Notes: generated from the letters alone by a model not told the origin. Counted from the first letter of the stretch, positions 34,844-43,989 are shown. The stretch is DNA of 62,395 nucleotides from Bradyrhizobium tropiciagri (GCF_001189845.1 NZ_LFLZ01000054.1:1-62395), one strand, 5' to 3'. Numbers and translations are program-made.

Positions 34844-35779
34844 ATGAGCATGGTCCAACTTCTCCAGACGAACGCGCAGGCAGCGCCGGCCAAACCAAGG
34901 CCGCGCGTGCGCCTCTTGCCCTATCTGCTGAGCCTGCCGGCGCTGCTCGTCTGCGTGGCGATCCTGGTTCCGTTCGTGACCGCGGCGGTCTATTCGCTGC
35001 AGCGCTACCGGCTGAACCTGCCTTATCTGCGCGGCTTCATCGGTGCCGGCAACTACATCGACTTCCTGTCCGATCCGGCGTTCTGGAATACGTTCCGGAT
35101 CTCGATCACCTATACCGCAGTGACGGTCGTGTTCGAACTGCTGCTCGGCCTCGGCATCGCGCTGCTGCTGCGCCGGCCGACCCGCTTCCACAATGCGGTG
35201 TCGATCATGTTGCTGCTGCCGCTGATGACGGCGCCGGCGATCGCCGCGCTGATGTGGAAGCTGATGACCAATCCGAGCTTCGGCATCCTGTCCTATCTGG
35301 TCGGCCTGTTCGGCGTCACCGACTTCAAATGGGCCTCCGATCCGTCGAGCGCGCTGTTCACGGTGGTGCTGGTCGATGTCTGGGTCTACACGCCGTTCAT
35401 CATGATCCTGCTGCTGGCCGGGCTGCGCTCGCTGCCGCGGCAGCCGTTCGAAGCCGCGGCGCTCGACGGCGTGCCGGCGAACTTCGTGTTCTTCCGCATC
35501 ACGCTGCCGATGCTCGCGCCCTACATCATCACGGCCTCGCTGTTCCGCCTGCTGGATTCGATCCAGCAGTTCGACATCATCTACGCTATGACGCAGGGTG
35601 GGCCGGGCGACCGGCTGATGGTGTTCCAGGTGCAGGCCTATCTGGAATTCTTCCAATACACCAATGTCGGCAGGTCGGCGGCGCTGCTGATGATCCTCTG
35701 GCTCATCACCAACATCCTGTCGAACATCTTCATCAAGAACTGGCTGCGGCTGCGCGCGCGTGCGCACGGCCACGCGTGA
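34844..35779 (+). CDS. ABC sugar transporter permease (MalF-like)
   Basis: The 311-residue inner-membrane protein has about six segments and the EAA loop EAAALDGVPANFVFFRITLPMLAPYI that contacts the ATPase. It is a carbohydrate uptake family 1 permease and pairs with the following gene. I start at ATG 34844 (a second ATG is at 34850), because longer readings add a Pro/Arg-rich stretch overlapping the hairpin. The pairing of two permeases with two ATPases resembles the rhizobial glycerol (GlpSTPQV) and polyol (Mpt) importers. Confidence 0.88.
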   Translation: MSMVQLLQTNAQAAPAKPRPRVRLLPYLLSLPALLVCVAILVPFVTAAVYSLQRYRLNLPYLRGFIGAGNYIDFLSDPAFWNTFRISITYTAVTVVFELLLGLGIALLLRRPTRFHNAVSIMLLLPLMTAPAIAALMWKLMTNPSFGILSYLVGLFGVTDFKWASDPSSALFTVVLVDVWVYTPFIMILLLAGLRSLPRQPFEAAALDGVPANFVFFRITLPMLAPYIITASLFRLLDSIQQFDIIYAMTQGGPGDRLMVFQVQAYLEFFQYTNVGRSAALLMILWLITNILSNIFIKNWLRLRARAHGHA

Positions 35780-35793
35780 GGGGGAACGGCGCG

Positions 35794-36651
35794 ATGGAAC
35801 ATTCCAGCCCTGCCGGTCGCGTCTTCCGCGGCGTGGCGCTCACGCTGATCCTGATCTTCTTCATGTTTCCGATCGTCTGGATCTTCCTGATGTCGTTCCA
35901 GACCAACGAGCAGATCCTGCGGATTCCGCCGCGGGTCCTGTTCGAGCCGACGCTTGCGAATTACGAGGCGCTGATCTCCGGCCAGCTGCGCACCGCGGCC
36001 GGCAATCTGCAGATCTCCTTCATGCGCAATCTGTTCAACAGCGTCGTGCTGTCGAGCGCGGCGGTGCTGCTGGCGCTGCTGCTCGGCGTGCCGGCCGCCT
36101 ACGCCTTTGCGCGGTTCAAGTTCCGGCTCGGCGAGAGCATCGCCTTCACGCTGCTGTCGTTCCGCTTCGCGCCGCCGCTGCTCGTGCTGCTGCCGTTGTC
36201 GCTGTACTACCAGGAGCTCGGGCTCAACGACACTTACTTTGGCATCGTCTGGGTCTATCAGCTGATCGCGCTGCCGCTGATCCTGTGGATCGTGCGCGGC
36301 TATTTCGAGGATATCAGCCCCGACATCGAGCATGCCTACCGGCTGGCCGGGCATTCCTGGCGTGAGGCCTTCACCCGGATCGCGGTGCCGCTGGCGGGGC
36401 CGGGCATCGCCGCGGCGGGGTTGCTGTCGTTCATCTTCTGCTGGAACAATTTCGTCTTCGCGCTGATTTTAGCGTCCGCCGACAAGCAACCGGTGACGGT
36501 CGGCGCGCTGGCCTTCGTCACCGCGTCGGGAATCCAGTACGGGCAGATCGCGGCGGCGATTGTGCTGTCGGTGACGCCGACGCTGTTGCTCGCGCTCTAT
36601 GCGCAGCGCTACCTGGTCGAGGGTCTCTCGCTCGGCGCGGTGAAAGGCTGA
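35794..36651 (+). CDS. ABC sugar transporter permease (MalG-like)
   Basis: The 285-residue protein has six predicted membrane segments and the EAA-loop segment DIEHAYRLAGHSWREAFTRIAVPLAGPGI. It forms the transmembrane dimer with the preceding permease. The ATG at 35794 lies 14 bases after that gene's stop and 4 bases separate it from the ATPase gene downstream, so the genes are co-transcribed. Confidence 0.9.
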   Translation: MEHSSPAGRVFRGVALTLILIFFMFPIVWIFLMSFQTNEQILRIPPRVLFEPTLANYEALISGQLRTAAGNLQISFMRNLFNSVVLSSAAVLLALLLGVPAAYAFARFKFRLGESIAFTLLSFRFAPPLLVLLPLSLYYQELGLNDTYFGIVWVYQLIALPLILWIVRGYFEDISPDIEHAYRLAGHSWREAFTRIAVPLAGPGIAAAGLLSFIFCWNNFVFALILASADKQPVTVGALAFVTASGIQYGQIAAAIVLSVTPTLLLALYAQRYLVEGLSLGAVKG

Positions 36652-36655
36652 ACCG

Positions 36656-37753
36656 ATGGCGCGTCTCGATATCAATTCGGTGAGCAAGGCATTCGGTGCG
36701 GCGCGGCCCGCCGACGGATTGTCGCTGGCGGTCGAGCCCGGCGAGATCGTAGCAGTGTTCGGGCCGTCCGGCAGCGGCAAGACCGTGTTGTTGCGCATGA
36801 TCGCGGGGATGTTCGAGCCCGACGACGGCGACATCCTGATCGGCGGCCGCTCGGTTGTCGGCGCCCCGCCGGAGCGGCGCGGCATCGGCATGGCGTTCCA
36901 GAATTTTGCCCTGTTCCCGCACATGACCGCCCGCGACAATATCGCTAGCGGCCTTCGCGCCAGCGGCAACGAGGTTGCCAGCCGCGTTGCCGCGATCAGC
37001 AAGCTGCTCAAGATCGAGCACGTGCTCAGCCACGCGCCGCGCGAATTGTCGAACGGGCAGAAGCAGCGCACGGCGTTGGCGCGGGCGCTGATCGGCAATC
37101 CGGATGTGCTGCTGCTCGATGATCCCCTGCGCAATGTCGACGCCAAGCTGCGCTACGAGATGCGTCTCGAGCTGCCGAACCTGCTGCGGCGCGGGACCGC
37201 CGCTGTGCTCTACGTGACCCAGGACTATCGCGAGGCGATGGCGATCGCCGACCGCATCGCGGTCTTGATCGACGGCCGCCTCGCGCAGGTCGCAACGCCT
37301 GCCGATATCTATGCCCAGCCCGCGTCGGTTGCGATCGCGCGACTGTTCGGTGATCCGACCATCAACCTCGCCGAAGTCTCACCGGTCGCCGAGCATGGTG
37401 TGCTATCGGCCACGGTCGCCGGCGCACGGATGCGGCTCGGTGCCGCCGATGGCGCCGCGCCTGCCGGTGCGTGCTGGCTTGGCGTCCGGCCGGAAGATAT
37501 TGCGGTCTCCTCCGCGTCCACGGATGACGCCATCCCCGCGCGTATCCTCGCGATCACCCCGATGCACGAGAAGGCGGTGCTGCTGCTCCGTCTCGCCGAT
37601 GGAACGGAGTGGCTGGCAGCGCTGCCGCCGGATGTGCCGCACAGTGCGGCCGACGATAATGTCTTCGTCCGCTTCGCGAGCGATGCTGCGATGCTGTTCG
37701 ATCGCGCGACCGGGCTCCGGATCGGGCCGACGCACCGGCTCAAGGCGGCATAG
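36656..37753 (+). CDS. ABC transporter ATP-binding protein with altered catalytic motifs
   Basis: The 365-residue ATPase has Walker A GPSGSGKT, Q-loop MAFQNFALF and a C-terminal TOBE-like domain. Three motifs differ from the norm: the signature is LSNGQKQR rather than LSGGQ, Walker B ends in LLLDDP with Asp in place of the catalytic Glu, and the H-loop reads VTQDYREA with Gln for His. It would bind ATP but hydrolyse slowly at one site. It pairs with the next gene, whose motifs are complementary, which suggests an asymmetric heterodimer as in two-ATPase glycerol/polyol importers. Confidence 0.88.
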   Translation: MARLDINSVSKAFGAARPADGLSLAVEPGEIVAVFGPSGSGKTVLLRMIAGMFEPDDGDILIGGRSVVGAPPERRGIGMAFQNFALFPHMTARDNIASGLRASGNEVASRVAAISKLLKIEHVLSHAPRELSNGQKQRTALARALIGNPDVLLLDDPLRNVDAKLRYEMRLELPNLLRRGTAAVLYVTQDYREAMAIADRIAVLIDGRLAQVATPADIYAQPASVAIARLFGDPTINLAEVSPVAEHGVLSATVAGARMRLGAADGAAPAGACWLGVRPEDIAVSSASTDDAIPARILAITPMHEKAVLLLRLADGTEWLAALPPDVPHSAADDNVFVRFASDAAMLFDRATGLRIGPTHRLKAA

Positions 37754-37759
37754 GAGCGG

Positions 37760-38881
37760 ATGGTCATGGACATGCTCGAGCTTCGAGGCATCGACAAGGT
37801 CTATCGCAGTCGCGGCAAGGCGCCGGTGCACGCCGTGCGCGCGCTCGACATGGCGGTCGAGAAGGGCGAGATCGTCGCGCTGTTGGGATCGTCGGGCTGC
37901 GGCAAGACCTCGACCTTGCGCATGATCGCAGGTTTCGAGGACGTCTCGGCCGGATCGATCGCGCTCGGCGGGCGGCGGATCCATGAGCTGCCGCCGGCGC
38001 GGCGCAAGGTCGCAATGGCCTTCGAGGGCTACTCGCTCTATCCGCCGCTCACGGTCCGCGAGAACATCGCGTTCGCGCTGAAATCCGCCCAGCTGTCGCG
38101 AGCTGAGGTGACGCGGCGTGTCGACGAGATTGCCCGCCTGGTCGAGATCGAGGACATCCTCGACAGCTATCCGCGTGCGATCTCCGGCGGCCAGCAGCAG
38201 CGCGTGTCGCTGGCGCGGGCGCTGGTCCGCGATGCCGATCTCTATCTGCTCGATGAGCCGATGGGGCAGCTCGAACCGCAGCTGCGCGCGGTGCTGCGCG
38301 GCCGGATCAAGAGCCTACTCGCCGAGCGCGGCATGACCGCGATCTTCGTCACCCACGACCAGACCGAAGCCAGCGCGCTGGCCGACCGCATCGCAGTGAT
38401 GGAGGGCGGCGTGCTGCAGCAATTCGCCAGCGAGAAGGAGCTGAAGGGCCGGCCCGCCAATCTGTTCGTCGCGAGCTTCATCGGCGAGCCGCCGATGAAC
38501 TTGCTCGAGGCTGCCGTGACGCGGACCGATGGCGGCTTCCGCCTGTCGGTCGGAACCGACATGGCTTTCGATATCGGCGGTGCCGGGCTCGACGGCGAGG
38601 CGGCGAAGGCGCTCGCCGGCACATTTCAGGTGCGGATCGGCATCCGTCCGCAGAAGATCGCGGTCGGGACCGGCGACGTCAGGGTCAAGGTCGTCTCCAA
38701 CCAGTGGCTCGGCGACCAGTCGCACATCGCCGGCGATGGCGGCGGCCGCATGCTGATCGCGGTGACGCCGGGGCGCGTCGCCGCACGGCCGGGCGACATC
38801 GTGCCGTTCGCGCTGGAGCCGCGTCACCTGCACATCTTCGGCAGCGACGGAACCTGCCTTCGCCATGCGGAGGTGACCTGA
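37760..38881 (+). CDS. ABC transporter ATP-binding protein (second subunit of heterodimer)
   Basis: The 373-residue ATPase has Walker A GSSGCGKT, signature ISGGQQQRVSLARAL, Walker B YLLDEP with the catalytic Glu and H-loop VTHDQTEA, all canonical. Its Q-loop, however, reads MAFEGYSLYP with Glu in place of Gln, and the D-loop is LEPQLR rather than LDAKLR. A C-terminal TOBE domain follows. It starts 6 bases after the first ATPase gene and would supply the active hydrolysis residues of the pair. Confidence 0.88.
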   Translation: MVMDMLELRGIDKVYRSRGKAPVHAVRALDMAVEKGEIVALLGSSGCGKTSTLRMIAGFEDVSAGSIALGGRRIHELPPARRKVAMAFEGYSLYPPLTVRENIAFALKSAQLSRAEVTRRVDEIARLVEIEDILDSYPRAISGGQQQRVSLARALVRDADLYLLDEPMGQLEPQLRAVLRGRIKSLLAERGMTAIFVTHDQTEASALADRIAVMEGGVLQQFASEKELKGRPANLFVASFIGEPPMNLLEAAVTRTDGGFRLSVGTDMAFDIGGAGLDGEAAKALAGTFQVRIGIRPQKIAVGTGDVRVKVVSNQWLGDQSHIAGDGGGRMLIAVTPGRVAARPGDIVPFALEPRHLHIFGSDGTCLRHAEVT

Positions 38882-38883
38882 CC

Positions 38884-40464
38884 ATGGCCGCTTCCGCAAG
38901 CCGCGACGTCATCATCGGCATCGATGCCGGCACCTCGCTGATCAAGGCGGTGGCGTTCACACTGGCCGGCGAGCAGCTTGCCGACGTCTCGCGGCCGAAT
39001 ACCTATAGCAGCCTGGCCGGCGGCCATGTCGAGCAAGACATGGCGCGGACCTGGACCGATACGGTCGCGGTCATTCGTGCGCTCGCGAAGTCAGTACCCG
39101 ATCTGTCCGCGCGGATCGCGGCGATCGCGGTGACCGGGCAGGGCGACGGCACCTGGCTGATCGATGACGACGGCCGGCCGGTTGCGCCGGCGCTGCTGTG
39201 GCTCGACTCGCGCGCCGGGCGGCTGGTCGAGGAGATCCGCTCAAGCGAGCGCAACGCGCCGCTCTACCGCCGAACCGGCTCCGGGCTCAATGCCTGCCAG
39301 CAGGGGCCGCAACTGTCGTGGCTGCAAGCGCATAGGCCCGAGGCGATCGCCAGGGCGACAACAGCGTTCCATTGCAAGGACTGGCTCTATTTCCTGCTCA
39401 CCGGCGAGCGCGCAACCGATCCGTCGGAAGCCACGTTTTCCTGCGGCGATTTCCGCAAGCGCGATTTCGATGCGGAGACGGCCCGGTTGATCGGTATCGA
39501 CGACCTGACGCGCCTGTTCCCGCCGGTCGTCGACGGTGCGGTCATGACGCATCCGCTCACCGCAGCGGCGGCCATCGAGATCGGCCTGCCGGAGGGCGTG
39601 CCGGTCTGCCTCGGCTATGTCGACGTGATCTGCAATGCGCTGGGGGCCGGGCTGTACGATCCGTCGCCCGATGTCGGCTGCACCATCATCGGCTCGACCG
39701 GCATGCATATGCGGCTGGTGTCGAGCGCAGACGCGGTGACGCTGAACCGGGAGGCAACCGGATACACCATGCCGTTCCCGGTGCCGGGTCACTATGCCCA
39801 GATGCAGTCCAACATGGCGGCGACGCTGAACATCGACTGGATGCTCGATCTCGCCTGCGACTTGCTGGCGGCTGAAGGCGTGACGCGGACCCGCACCGAG
39901 CTGATCCGCCGGCTCGACGATCAGGTGCTACGGGCCAAGCCCGGCGAGGTGCTGTTCCATCCGTTTATTTCAGATGCAGGTGAGCGTGGCCCATTCGTCG
40001 CGCATGAGGCCAGCGCGCAGTTCTTCGGCCTGCGTTCGCGCCACCGCTATGGCGATCTGATGCGCGGCGTGATGGAGGGCCTGGCGTTCGCCGCGCGGGA
40101 TTGCTACGCCGCGATGGGTGCGCTGCCGCGTGATGTCCGAATCACCGGCGGCGCGGCGAAGAGCCGCGCACTCGGTGCCATTCTCGGGGCCGCGCTGGAT
40201 TGCGACGTCCGGATCTGCAGCCGTGCCGAGGCCGGCGCGGCAGGCGCGGCGATGATCGCCGCAGTCGCGATCGATGCCCATCCCGACATGCGCGCCTGTG
40301 CCGAGCAGTGGGTCACGCCGCATCTGAGCGCCCCGCAATCGCCTGACGCCGCGCTGGCGAAGCGCTATGCCAGCATCTTCCCGACCTATCTCGATGCAAG
40401 GCTGGCGTCGCGGCCGGTCTGGAAGCAACTCGCCGCGCTGCGCGCCGGAGGCGACCATGTCTAA
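38884..40464 (+). CDS. FGGY-family carbohydrate kinase, erythritol-kinase-like
   Basis: The 526-residue kinase starts with VIIGIDAGTSLIKAVAFTLAGEQ and has GGHVEQDMARTWTDTVAVIR, VTGQGDGTWLIDDDGRPVAPALLWLDSRAG, IGSTGMHMRLV and the C-terminal GGAAKSRALGAILG. From memory this pattern resembles EryA-type polyol kinases more than glycerol or xylulose kinases; I could not run an alignment. It begins 2 bases after the ATPase gene and overlaps the next gene by 8 bases. The substrate is probably the polyol or ketose delivered by the importer. Confidence 0.88.
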   Translation: MAASASRDVIIGIDAGTSLIKAVAFTLAGEQLADVSRPNTYSSLAGGHVEQDMARTWTDTVAVIRALAKSVPDLSARIAAIAVTGQGDGTWLIDDDGRPVAPALLWLDSRAGRLVEEIRSSERNAPLYRRTGSGLNACQQGPQLSWLQAHRPEAIARATTAFHCKDWLYFLLTGERATDPSEATFSCGDFRKRDFDAETARLIGIDDLTRLFPPVVDGAVMTHPLTAAAAIEIGLPEGVPVCLGYVDVICNALGAGLYDPSPDVGCTIIGSTGMHMRLVSSADAVTLNREATGYTMPFPVPGHYAQMQSNMAATLNIDWMLDLACDLLAAEGVTRTRTELIRRLDDQVLRAKPGEVLFHPFISDAGERGPFVAHEASAQFFGLRSRHRYGDLMRGVMEGLAFAARDCYAAMGALPRDVRITGGAAKSRALGAILGAALDCDVRICSRAEAGAAGAAMIAAVAIDAHPDMRACAEQWVTPHLSAPQSPDAALAKRYASIFPTYLDARLASRPVWKQLAALRAGGDHV

Positions 40465-41497
40465 GTCCATCGCCGTTATCGGCGACCGCTTCATGCTGCC
40501 GTCGATGTTCGCCGAGCATATCCGCGCGGCCTGCGGCAATGGCGTCGATATCCGCACCCTGGAGCAACCCTGGCCGGACGAGCCGATGGAGCATGGCTAC
40601 GCTGGCTCGAAGCTCGATGGCCTGAAGGAATTCATGGGGCAGCCGGACGAGATCGTCGACTTCATCGGCGATGCGGAACTGCTGGTCACGCATCTGGCGC
40701 CGATCTCGCGGTCGATGCTGGAGCGGCTGCCGAAGCTGAGGTTCATCGCGGTGTCGCGCGGCGGCCCGGTCAATATCGACATGCAGGCGGCGCGCGACCA
40801 CAACGTGCTGGTGGTCAACACGCCCGGCCGCAATGCGAGCGCGGTGGCGGAGTTCACCATCGGCGCCATTCTTGCCGAGACGCGCCTGATCCGCAGCGGT
40901 CATGAGGCGCTGCGCGGCGGGGAATGGCGCGGCGATCTCTACCGCGCCGATCGCACCGGGCGCGAGCTCGGCGAGATGACGGTCGGCATTGTCGGCTATG
41001 GCGCGATCGGCAGCCGCGTGGTCAAGCTGCTGAAAGCGTTCGGCTGCCGGATCCTGGTCGCCGATCCGTATGTGCAGCTCAGCGCCCAGGACCGCAACGA
41101 CGGCGTCGAGCATGTCGCGCTCGGCGAGCTGCTCGGCCGCGCTGACGTCATCACGCTGCATGCGCGGGTGACGCCGGAGACCACTCATTTTATTGGCCGC
41201 GACGCGCTGGCGCGGATCAAGCCGGGTGCGTTCCTGATCAACACTGCGCGCGGTCCGCTGGTCGATTACGAGGCGCTGCATGATGCGCTGGCGTCGGGCC
41301 ATCTCGGCGGCGCCATGCTCGATACCTTCGCGGTCGAGCCGGTCCCGGTGGACTGGCCGCTCTTGCGACTTCCCAATGTCACGCTGACGCCGCACATCGC
41401 CGGTGCCTCCGTGCGCACCGTCACCGTGGCCGCCGAGCAGGCGGCCGAAGAGGTTCGCCGCTTCCTGGCCGGCGAGCCGCCACGCAATCCGTGCTGA
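40457..41497 (+). CDS. D-isomer-specific 2-hydroxyacid dehydrogenase
   Basis: The 346-residue protein has the NAD-binding motif VGIVGYGAIGSRVVKLLKAFG and the substrate-site Arg in NTARGPLVDYEAL, with a Glu/His pair towards the C-terminus in AVEPVP and LTPHIAGAS. It belongs with phosphoglycerate/glyoxylate-type dehydrogenases. In this operon it could reduce or oxidise a sugar-acid intermediate. The ATG at 40457 overlaps the kinase stop, showing tight coupling. Confidence 0.9.
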   Translation: MSKSIAVIGDRFMLPSMFAEHIRAACGNGVDIRTLEQPWPDEPMEHGYAGSKLDGLKEFMGQPDEIVDFIGDAELLVTHLAPISRSMLERLPKLRFIAVSRGGPVNIDMQAARDHNVLVVNTPGRNASAVAEFTIGAILAETRLIRSGHEALRGGEWRGDLYRADRTGRELGEMTVGIVGYGAIGSRVVKLLKAFGCRILVADPYVQLSAQDRNDGVEHVALGELLGRADVITLHARVTPETTHFIGRDALARIKPGAFLINTARGPLVDYEALHDALASGHLGGAMLDTFAVEPVPVDWPLLRLPNVTLTPHIAGASVRTVTVAAEQAAEEVRRFLAGEPPRNPC

Positions 41498-41522
41498 AAA
41501 GAAAGCCGTGCTGAAGAGAAAG
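41489..41522. repeat. 17-bp tandem duplication at the gene junction
   Basis: Two adjacent 17-base units, CCGTGCTGAAAAGAAAG (41489-41505) and CCGTGCTGAAGAGAAAG (41506-41522), differ at one base. The first copy contains the dehydrogenase stop codon. The second lies at the position of the aldolase's ribosome-binding region, so the duplication may have tuned spacing or coupling between the genes. Confidence 0.8.
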
Positions 41523-41531
41523 GCAGTCCGA

Positions 41532-42260
41532 ATGACCCGTGAGGAACGACAATTGCGCGAGGCAATCATCGCCAAGTGCCGATGGATGAATGCGTCGGGT
41601 CTCAACCAGGGGACATCAGGCAACATCTCCGCCCGCTACAAGGACCGGATGCTAATCACGCCGTCGGCGACCCCCTATGATTCGATGAAGCCGGAGATGA
41701 TCGCGTCGATGCCGCTCGAGGGCGACTACGGCACGTGGGAGGGGCCGCTGCAGCCGTCCACCGAATGGCGCTTCCATCTCGACATCACGCGCGCCCGGCC
41801 CGACGTCGGCGCTATCGTCCACACCCACTCGACCTATGCGACGGTGCTGGCGATCGCGCGCAAGCCGATCCCGGCCTGCCATTACATGATGGCGGCGTTC
41901 GGCGGCACCGACATCCGCTGCGCCGGCTACGCGCGCTACGGCACCAAGGAATTGTCCGACCACGCGATCGCGGCGCTGGAGGGCCGCAATGGCTGCCTGC
42001 TCGCCAACCACGGCATGATCGCGCTCGGCGCCAATCTCGACAAGGCGATGTGGCTCGCGGTCGAGCTCGAGACCATCGCGCGGCAATACTATCTCTCGCT
42101 CGCGCTCGATTCGCGGATCATCCTGTCCGACGAGGAGATTGCCGACACCGCGAAGGGGTTCTCGACCTATGGCTTGCAGGCGCCGAAGCCGAGCAAGGCC
42201 CGCGCGACGACCAAGGCGGCGCCGCGTCGCGCCGAGAAACGGCGCAGCAGCAAGCGATGA
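41532..42260 (+). CDS. Class II aldolase (fuculose-phosphate-aldolase-like)
   Basis: The 242-residue protein has LNQGTSGNISARYKDRMLITPSA at the phosphate-binding region, zinc ligands His-x-His in AIVHTHSTYATVLA and a His in LLANHGMIALG. The acidic catalytic residue region is STEWRFHLDI. This is the L-fuculose/L-ribulose-phosphate aldolase type that splits ketose phosphates. The last 24 residues are Lys/Arg/Ala-rich and unlike the family's usual C-terminus. The ATG at 41532 is supported by family start; it overlaps the next gene by ATGA. A second, longer class II aldolase lies in the divergent unit. Confidence 0.88.
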   Translation: MTREERQLREAIIAKCRWMNASGLNQGTSGNISARYKDRMLITPSATPYDSMKPEMIASMPLEGDYGTWEGPLQPSTEWRFHLDITRARPDVGAIVHTHSTYATVLAIARKPIPACHYMMAAFGGTDIRCAGYARYGTKELSDHAIAALEGRNGCLLANHGMIALGANLDKAMWLAVELETIARQYYLSLALDSRIILSDEEIADTAKGFSTYGLQAPKPSKARATTKAAPRRAEKRRSSKR

Positions 42261-43765
42261 CGGGCACTGCGCCGGTCGCAGGCAGGGATCACGGGCTGGT
42301 CGATATCGCGGTCATCGGTGGCGGTATCAACGGCGCCGGCATCGCCCGCGACGCCGCCGGCCGCGGACTGAAGGTCCTGCTCTGCGAGAAGGATGATTTC
42401 GCCGAGGGCACCTCGTCGCGCTCGGGCAAGCTGATCCATGGCGGGCTGCGTTATCTCGAATATTACGAGTTCCGCCTGGTGCGCGAGGCGCTGATCGAGC
42501 GCGAGGTGCTGCTCGCGTCCGCGCCCCACATCATCTGGCCGATGCGCTTCGTGCTGCCGCATTCGCCGGAGCAGCGGCCGGCCTGGCTGGTCCGCACCGG
42601 GCTGTTGCTCTACGACCATCTCGGCGGCCGCAAACAGCTGCCGGCGAGCCGCAGCCTGGATCTGTCGCAGGCCCCGGAGGGCGCGCCGCTGCATCAGGAG
42701 TTTCGGCGAGGTTTTGAATATTCAGACTGCTGGGTCGATGACAGCAGGCTGGTGATCCTCAACCTGATCGATGCCGCGCAGAGCGGTGCCTGCATCCTGC
42801 CGCGGACGCGGGCGGTGCGTGCGCGCCGCGACGGCGAGACCTGGCTGCTCGAGATGCAGGGCGATGACGGCACCGCGCAGGTCGTGCGGGCGCGCGCGCT
42901 GGTCAACGCCGCCGGGCCATGGGTGCAGGATGTCATCCAGGATGTCGCGGGGCTGAACTCCGCCCAGCGTGTGCGGCTGGTCAAGGGCAGCCACATCGTT
43001 GTTCCGAAATTCTGGAACGGGCCGCAGGCCTATCTGCTGCAGAATACCGATCGCCGCGTGATCTTCGTCAATCCCTATGAGGACGGTCTCGCATTGATCG
43101 GCACGACAGACATTCCCTATCAGGGCCGTGCCGAGGATGTCGCGATCGGCGACGACGAGACGGATTATCTGCTGCAGGTCCTGCGACGCTATTTCCGGAC
43201 GCCGCCGCAGTCGAGCGAGATCGTGCACGCCTTCTCCGGCGTGCGGCCGCTCTACGACGACAATGCCGACAATCCGTCGGCCGTGACGCGCGACTATGTG
43301 TTCGAGGTTCACGGCGCGGAGGGCGCGCCGCCGCTGCTCTCGATCTTCGGCGGCAAGATCACGACCTATCGCCGGCTCGCCGAGCAGGCGATGCAGCGCC
43401 TCGCGCCGTGGTTTCCAAGACTGTCGCCGGCCTGGACCGCGCACCGGCCGCTGCCGGGCGGCGACGTCGGCGGTAGCTTCGATGGTTTCTCCCGCGCGCT
43501 CGCGAGCGACTATCCCGATCTGCCGCAAAGGCTGATCCATCACTATGCGCGGCTCTACGGGACGCGCGCGCGCGAGCTGCTCGGCTCGGCCCGCAGCACG
43601 GTCGATCTCGGCCGTCATTTCGGCGGCGATTTTTATGACCGCGAGGTGGCGTATCTTCGCGAGAAGGAGTGGGCCAGGAAGCCTGCCGACTTCCTGGATC
43701 GGCGCACCAAGCACGGCCTGCATTTGACGCCGGCCGAGCGGCTGGCGTTCGAGAGCTCATTGTAG
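42257..43765 (+). CDS. glpD: Glycerol-3-phosphate dehydrogenase family flavoprotein (GlpD/EryB-type)
   Basis: The 502-residue flavoprotein has VDIAVIGGGINGAGIARDAAGRGLKVLLCEKDDFAEGTSSRS and KLIHGGLRYLEYYEFRLVREALIER, followed by LIGTTDIPYQG and FSGVRPLYDD, all diagnostic of the aerobic GlpD family. It would oxidise a polyol phosphate at the membrane and pass electrons to ubiquinone. Glycerol-3-phosphate is the family norm, but in erythritol operons the related EryB oxidises erythritol phosphate. The polyol kinase, SorC regulator and two-ATPase importer upstream keep that alternative open. It is the last gene of the plus-strand operon. Confidence 0.87.
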   Translation: MTGTAPVAGRDHGLVDIAVIGGGINGAGIARDAAGRGLKVLLCEKDDFAEGTSSRSGKLIHGGLRYLEYYEFRLVREALIEREVLLASAPHIIWPMRFVLPHSPEQRPAWLVRTGLLLYDHLGGRKQLPASRSLDLSQAPEGAPLHQEFRRGFEYSDCWVDDSRLVILNLIDAAQSGACILPRTRAVRARRDGETWLLEMQGDDGTAQVVRARALVNAAGPWVQDVIQDVAGLNSAQRVRLVKGSHIVVPKFWNGPQAYLLQNTDRRVIFVNPYEDGLALIGTTDIPYQGRAEDVAIGDDETDYLLQVLRRYFRTPPQSSEIVHAFSGVRPLYDDNADNPSAVTRDYVFEVHGAEGAPPLLSIFGGKITTYRRLAEQAMQRLAPWFPRLSPAWTAHRPLPGGDVGGSFDGFSRALASDYPDLPQRLIHHYARLYGTRARELLGSARSTVDLGRHFGGDFYDREVAYLREKEWARKPADFLDRRTKHGLHLTPAERLAFESSL

Positions 43766-43940
43766 AGTGGATGCGCATCCGAATAAGGTGCAGCACGGCG
43801 CCATTCGAAAGGTGGTGGACCGCTCGGAGCTGGCGACTTCTGTACCGAAACGTTCGATTCCTCGATCCAAACTCGGCATGGTTGTGTGGTCTTTCTGGAT
43901 GCCCGGCGAAGCAACTCACCGTCACTCAAGGTTGCCCGTT

Positions 43941-43989
43941 GCCCTCGCGAACATGCGCACGAACGTAAAGTGGACGTATCTGGTGCGGT
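43941..43989. repeat. 49-bp direct repeat, copy A
   Basis: This sequence matches 51229-51277 at 44 of 49 positions and ends ACGTATCTGGTGCGGT. Shorter matches (TTTCTGGTGCGGT) occur beside the intact tRNA gene near 55446. It lies in the gene-free 43766-44038 spacer at the left edge of the accessory zone and is probably a remnant of an inserted element's end. Confidence 0.6.
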
